The notes beneath the pieces are model-generated. The model was not told where the DNA came from, searched no databases, and saw only the letters and a program-made list of their open reading frames with translations. A stretch of 10,306 nt of DNA from JAZSQT01 sp045538075 (GTDB lineage Bacteria > Chrysiogenota > Deferribacteres > Deferribacterales > Mucispirillaceae). The stretch lies in assembly GCA_045538075.1 (NCBI GenBank), contig JAZSQT010000105.1, positions 1 to 10,306 on the forward strand, read 5' to 3'. Positions within the stretch are counted from its first letter, which is position 1. Each line of letters opens with the position of its first letter. Positions 7,896 through 10,306 of this stretch are shown piece by piece. The translations under genes were made by a program, and so were the position numbers.

Positions 7896-9848
7896 CTATA
7901 TTTTCAACCGTAAGCCAAGCATAACTTCTAATCCTTTAGTTCCGTAGCCTGCAATTTCTTCATATTGTCTATCTGTTAAATTTGTGCCTTTTAACCAAAC
8001 ATTAATATTATCAGTTACATCGTATGAGACAGTTGCATTAAAAAGTTCATAAGCAACAGTATATGGAACTGTATCGTATTGGCTACCGATTGTTTTTCCT
8101 CTAAAAATCATTTCTGCATATATTTTTAATTTTTCTATAGGTGTAATTGTAATAGACGCATTTCCTTGATGACGAGGACGTCTTATCATATATTCACCCT
8201 TATCATCAAAAGCCTCAACAAACATATAACTTGCCGATATATCAAGCCATTTTAAAGGAGTAACAGTTAAAGCAACTTCAATACCTCTTGTATGAGCAGA
8301 AGAAATATTTTTGTATTTAGAAATTCCAGTATCCCATTGAATTAAATTATCAAACCAATTTTCAAACCACGTTACTTCCCATACAATCATCTTATCAAGG
8401 ATACCGTTAGATATACCAGCCTCATAAGATATACTTTTTTGAGCTTCTAAATCTCTATTACCGTATTGTTTATCGTAAACTTGATATAAACTTGGGCTTT
8501 TATATCCAGTTCCAAAAGCAGCTTTAATTTGCAAATCTATAGCTTTTATATCGTAAACTGAACTAATCCTATAAGTAGGAGTAAAATCTCTATCGCCATT
8601 TTTATCACCACGAAAAGCTAAAATCGTAGTCCAAGAGTCAAATAATTCAACATTTGCTTGAGCATAAACGCCATAATTATCCTCAAAGGCTTTATAAGTG
8701 CCAGCAGGTAGCCACGTTATAGGGTCTGATGTAGGAATTTCTGCTTCTTCATAATTAAAAGTAGCTCCAGCAGTAAAAGCAAGCTCTTTTAATACGTAAA
8801 AATTATTTTGAAAATCTACTCCTAAATTACTACCTGTATAATAATCAGAAGTTGACCCATAAACTGAATTTGCATCTCCGTAACGACGAGTTTGATGGAC
8901 GTAATTTACTTTTAAAGTAGGTTCCCAAAGGTCTTTTAATAGATACTTAGTCTCCCAATTTACGAAATATCTTTCTGTGCGACTAATACTATCTGGGTTA
9001 TCCATATTAGGACCAGCTCCATTATCAGTATCTGCTTTGCTATTTACGTAGTTAAAATATATAAAAGACGATAAATCGTCTATAGGAGTAACACCAAATT
9101 TTGCAGTTACTGAACTTAATGCATCACTATCTTTTTCATTATTGCCGTATTTTTTTCCAGCAGATGATACTCCCTCATCGTAATGATAAGAGCCACTAAC
9201 CATATAATTTACAATATCGTTACCACCATAAAATTTTGCATCACCAATAAAATTTAGCGAACCTAACCCAGTGCCAAAATTTCCCATAGCATTAAACAAC
9301 TTGTCGTAACCTTGTTTTGTAACAATATTGATAGCTCCATTCATAGTGCCTCCCCCCATAGATGCACTAACTGGACCTTTAATAACTTCAATTTGAGCAA
9401 TACTATCAATTGGTATAGTAGATAAATCAATAGTTGATTCTATACTTGTAGTATCGTAAATTGGCACGCCGTCAATAAGAATTGCAGTCATACCAGAGTT
9501 GCCACCACGTATATAAATTGATGGGCTTTTACCTGCTCCAGTTTCTGTAATTGTTATACCTGGAACTCGTCTCATAATATCAACAAAAGTATTCGGCTGT
9601 ATTTTTTCAATATCTTCTTGGGTAATGACCGTAACTCCAGACCCAGCTTTAGATAATGATACAGGGATTTTTGAACTTGTAACAATGATTTCTTCTGTGT
9701 GAGCTTCTCCAAGTTCATTGTTGATAGTGTTTTTAGTAGTTGTTTCTGCTTGATTTTCTACTAATGGGGATTGATTGTTTGCCTCTTGACTATAGGCAAA
9801 AGTAGTTGTAGCTGTTGCCATTAGCAACGCTAAAAAGATGTGTTTCAT
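7896..9848 (-). CDS. btuB: TonB-dependent outer-membrane vitamin B12 receptor
   Basis: A 650-residue outer-membrane transporter, powered by TonB-ExbB-ExbD, predicted to import cobalamin or related corrinoids. The signal peptide is MKHIFLALLMATATTTFA, with likely cleavage near residue 18-20. A Thr/Asn/Glu-rich linker leads to a TonB box-like EEIIVTSS (52-59). The plug domain (~60-170) shows VPGITITETGAGKSPSIYIRGG and IEVIKGPVSASMGGGTMNGAINIVTKQG-type motifs, split here as VPGITI (95-100), IYIRGG (111-116), IEVIKGP (143-149) and GAINIVTKQG (161-170). The rest is a 22-strand-type barrel ending GLEVMLGLRLKI, with Ile rather than the usual aromatic last residue. Substrate is inferred mainly from the cobalamin riboswitch upstream; sequence alone would only say TonB-dependent receptor. 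Start: ATG with GGAG 5 nt upstream. Transcribed towards oriC, with no partner btuCDF genes visible. Confidence 0.9.
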   Translation of the reverse strand: MKHIFLALLMATATTTFAYSQEANNQSPLVENQAETTTKNTINNELGEAHTEEIIVTSSKIPVSLSKAGSGVTVITQEDIEKIQPNTFVDIMRRVPGITITETGAGKSPSIYIRGGNSGMTAILIDGVPIYDTTSIESTIDLSTIPIDSIAQIEVIKGPVSASMGGGTMNGAINIVTKQGYDKLFNAMGNFGTGLGSLNFIGDAKFYGGNDIVNYMVSGSYHYDEGVSSAGKKYGNNEKDSDALSSVTAKFGVTPIDDLSSFIYFNYVNSKADTDNGAGPNMDNPDSISRTERYFVNWETKYLLKDLWEPTLKVNYVHQTRRYGDANSVYGSTSDYYTGSNLGVDFQNNFYVLKELAFTAGATFNYEEAEIPTSDPITWLPAGTYKAFEDNYGVYAQANVELFDSWTTILAFRGDKNGDRDFTPTYRISSVYDIKAIDLQIKAAFGTGYKSPSLYQVYDKQYGNRDLEAQKSISYEAGISNGILDKMIVWEVTWFENWFDNLIQWDTGISKYKNISSAHTRGIEVALTVTPLKWLDISASYMFVEAFDDKGEYMIRRPRHQGNASITITPIEKLKIYAEMIFRGKTIGSQYDTVPYTVAYELFNATVSYDVTDNINVWLKGTNLTDRQYEEIAGYGTKGLEVMLGLRLKI

Positions 9849-9853
9849 ATTTG

Positions 9854-9875
9854 CTCCTCTCCAAACTCAAGTGGA
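9854..9875 (-). promoter_or_regulatory. Riboswitch expression platform: hairpin beside the btuB ribosome binding site
   Basis: In the btuB leader, UCCA (9875-9872) can pair with UGGA (9863-9860) around the loop CUUGAGUU. The UGGA arm abuts and partly overlaps the purine-rich ribosome binding region (GGAGAGGAG, 9862-9854). The loop can pair with the aptamer segment GUUCAAG (9995-9989): five Watson-Crick pairs, UCAAG/CUUGA, plus two G-U. This matches the kissing-loop design of AdoCbl riboswitches that block translation when bound. The stem is only 4 bp, so it would need the kissing contact to be stable. Confidence 0.6.
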
Positions 9876-9891
9876 TAAAAGTGTATTTTTC

Positions 9892-10023
9892 CTTTCGTAT
9901 TCAGGTCTCCTGACTTGTCTTCAACCTACTACTGACGCCTTCCCGTTACGGCGGTGGCAAAATGTCAGTTTCGTCAGACTCACAGTCGCTTGAACGGTCT
10001 TGTAAGTTCCCTTGGTACGAAAG
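9892..10023 (-). promoter_or_regulatory. Cobalamin (B12) riboswitch aptamer
   Basis: Leader RNA element that binds a cobalamin and represses the B12 receptor gene. Seen on the minus strand, 5' to 3': closing stem P1 CUUUCGUA (10023-10016) with UACGAAAG (9899-9892); GGGAA (10011-10007); ACUGUGAG (9986-9979); a P6-type arm ACUGAC/GUCAGU enclosing GCCAC (9958-9954) and GGGAAGGC (9944-9937); then the B12 box AGUCAGGAGACCUGA (9915-9901). The core motifs GCCAC, GGGAAGGC and the B12 box are canonical. The region between GGGAA and ACUGU is short and lacks the full CCCGCAACUG block of the standard AdoCbl form, so ligand class is uncertain. The P1 3' end lies 43 nt before the btuB start codon. Confidence 0.93.
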
Positions 10024-10046
10024 TATCCTTATTCAAAAGAAGTCTA

Positions 10047-10075
10047 ATTCTATATAAATTAATTTTAAATTGCAA
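10047..10075 (-). promoter_or_regulatory. Sigma-70-like promoter of btuB
   Basis: Minus strand TTGCAA (10075-10070, -35, 4 of 6) and TAGAAT (10052-10047, -10, 5 of 6), separated by exactly 17 nt. Predicted transcription start near 10040, about 17 nt before the riboswitch P1 stem, which is where a promoter for this leader is expected. Spacing and position support it more than the hexamers do in such AT-rich DNA. Confidence 0.6.
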
Positions 10076-10164
10076 GTTATTATATTATAAAAAATAGTTA
10101 TATATTTAAAAATTTAGTTTAGTGCTTTACTGGATTACTTCGTCGCTTTGCTCTATATATAATA

Positions 10165-10191
10165 CAAAAAATTTCGTCCTAAAATTTTTTG
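10165..10191. repeat. Palindrome with CGTCCTA loop
   Basis: Perfect 10-bp arms caaaaaattt (10165-10174) and aaattttttg (10182-10191), loop CGTCCTA. It resembles the palindromes at 10254-10273 and 10287-10306 in having a TTTC or TTT arm end and a CGTCCT/TGTCCT/CGTCGT loop. Confidence 0.7.
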
Positions 10192-10196
10192 TCAAC

Positions 10197-10250
10197 CGTT
10201 ACGCAAAAACGTGGTTTTGCTCCACTTACGAAAAAACATTCGTTTTTTCG
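10197..10250. repeat. Tandem related palindromes, right copy of the btuB-flanking repeat
   Basis: First unit: GCAAAA (10203-10208) with TTTTGC (10215-10220). Second unit: perfect 9-bp arms CGAAAAAAC (10229-10237) and GTTTTTTCG (10242-10250) with loop ATTC. Both start with a TTACG word about 27 bp apart (ttacgcaaaaac, ttacgaaaaaac). The first unit matches the reverse complement of 7809-7830 at 20 of 22 positions. Confidence 0.65.
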
Positions 10251-10253
10251 GTG

Positions 10254-10273
10254 CAATTTCTGTCCTGAAATTG
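10254..10273. repeat. Palindrome with TGTCCT loop
   Basis: Perfect 7-bp arms CAATTTC (10254-10260) and GAAATTG (10267-10273), loop TGTCCT. It starts 4 nt after the preceding palindrome ends. Same general design as 10165-10191. Confidence 0.65.
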
Positions 10274-10286
10274 TTATATTTTGGTT

Positions 10287-10306
10287 AAAATTTCGTCGTA
10301 AATTTT
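10287..10306. repeat. Palindrome with CGTCGT loop at the window edge
   Basis: Perfect 7-bp arms AAAATTT (10287-10293) and AAATTTT (10300-10306), loop CGTCGT. The second arm ends exactly at the last base, so the stem may extend beyond the window. Confidence 0.6.

Larger units (their letters stand above)
10076..10306. other. Gene-free right end with clustered short palindromes
   Basis: No open frame with protein character, RNA gene or known mobile-element gene is visible. The first ~50 bp are AT-rich. From about 10128 the stretch consists of a chain of compact inverted repeats, listed separately, with recurring words such as tttcgtc, ttacg and tttgctc. The next gene to the right lies outside the window. 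Confidence 0.6.

Noticed and set aside
7796..10250. Composite transposon or insertion sequence around btuB
   Set aside because: No transposase, and no direct target duplication could be identified. The flanking similarity is only about 22 bp, so it is reported as a repeat pair only.
10128..10306. CRISPR array
   Set aside because: The repeated words are short and palindromic, with no constant repeat length or regular spacers and no cas genes.

Overview
This is a chromosomal replication-origin neighbourhood from an AT-rich, Gram-negative bacterium. The Gram-negative call rests on an outer-membrane TonB-dependent receptor with a signal peptide, and on a 792-residue GyrB carrying the long C-terminal insertion typical of proteobacteria and several other diderm phyla (short GyrB forms are about 640 residues). 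Very low GC plus these traits would fit a host-associated Deferribacterota such as Mucispirillum. That is a guess from gene style, not a match I can verify.

Layout, left to right. At 1-34 there is a strong, probably bidirectional terminator. From 36 to 7030 lies a tight leftward cluster which, read in the direction of transcription, is dnaN (sliding clamp), recF (recombination and repair ATPase), gyrB and gyrA (DNA gyrase). Gaps are -1, 10 and 8 nt, so this is almost certainly one operon. From about 7045 to 7460 lies oriC. It has an AT-only unwinding stretch next to dnaN, three TAG trios beside two degenerate DnaA boxes, then six perfect DnaA boxes (TGTTGATAA or TTATCAACA) and several near-matches, including a 15-bp tandem pair. 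From 7460 to 7895 there is no gene, only a series of inverted repeats and a striking G-rich hairpin. From 7896 to 9848 is btuB, an outer-membrane vitamin B12 receptor gene, read leftward towards the origin. Upstream of it are a translational expression platform, a cobalamin riboswitch and a sigma-70-like promoter. The right end (10076-10306) holds no gene but several short palindromes, one of which resembles a repeat found beyond the other end of btuB.

How the parts work together: the clamp, RecF and gyrase are co-transcribed away from oriC, co-directional with the leftward fork. btuB is an unrelated, B12-repressed nutrient gene occupying the place where dnaA is often found beside dnaN, and it would be transcribed head-on to the rightward fork. 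dnaA itself is not in the window.

I found no sign of a new defence system, mobile element with a transposase, CRISPR array, tRNA or rRNA. The most interesting points are the origin architecture (trio-type unwinding element and no adjacent dnaA), the compact B12 riboswitch with a readable kissing-loop platform, the palindromic repeat family around btuB, and divergence in normally conserved DnaN motifs.
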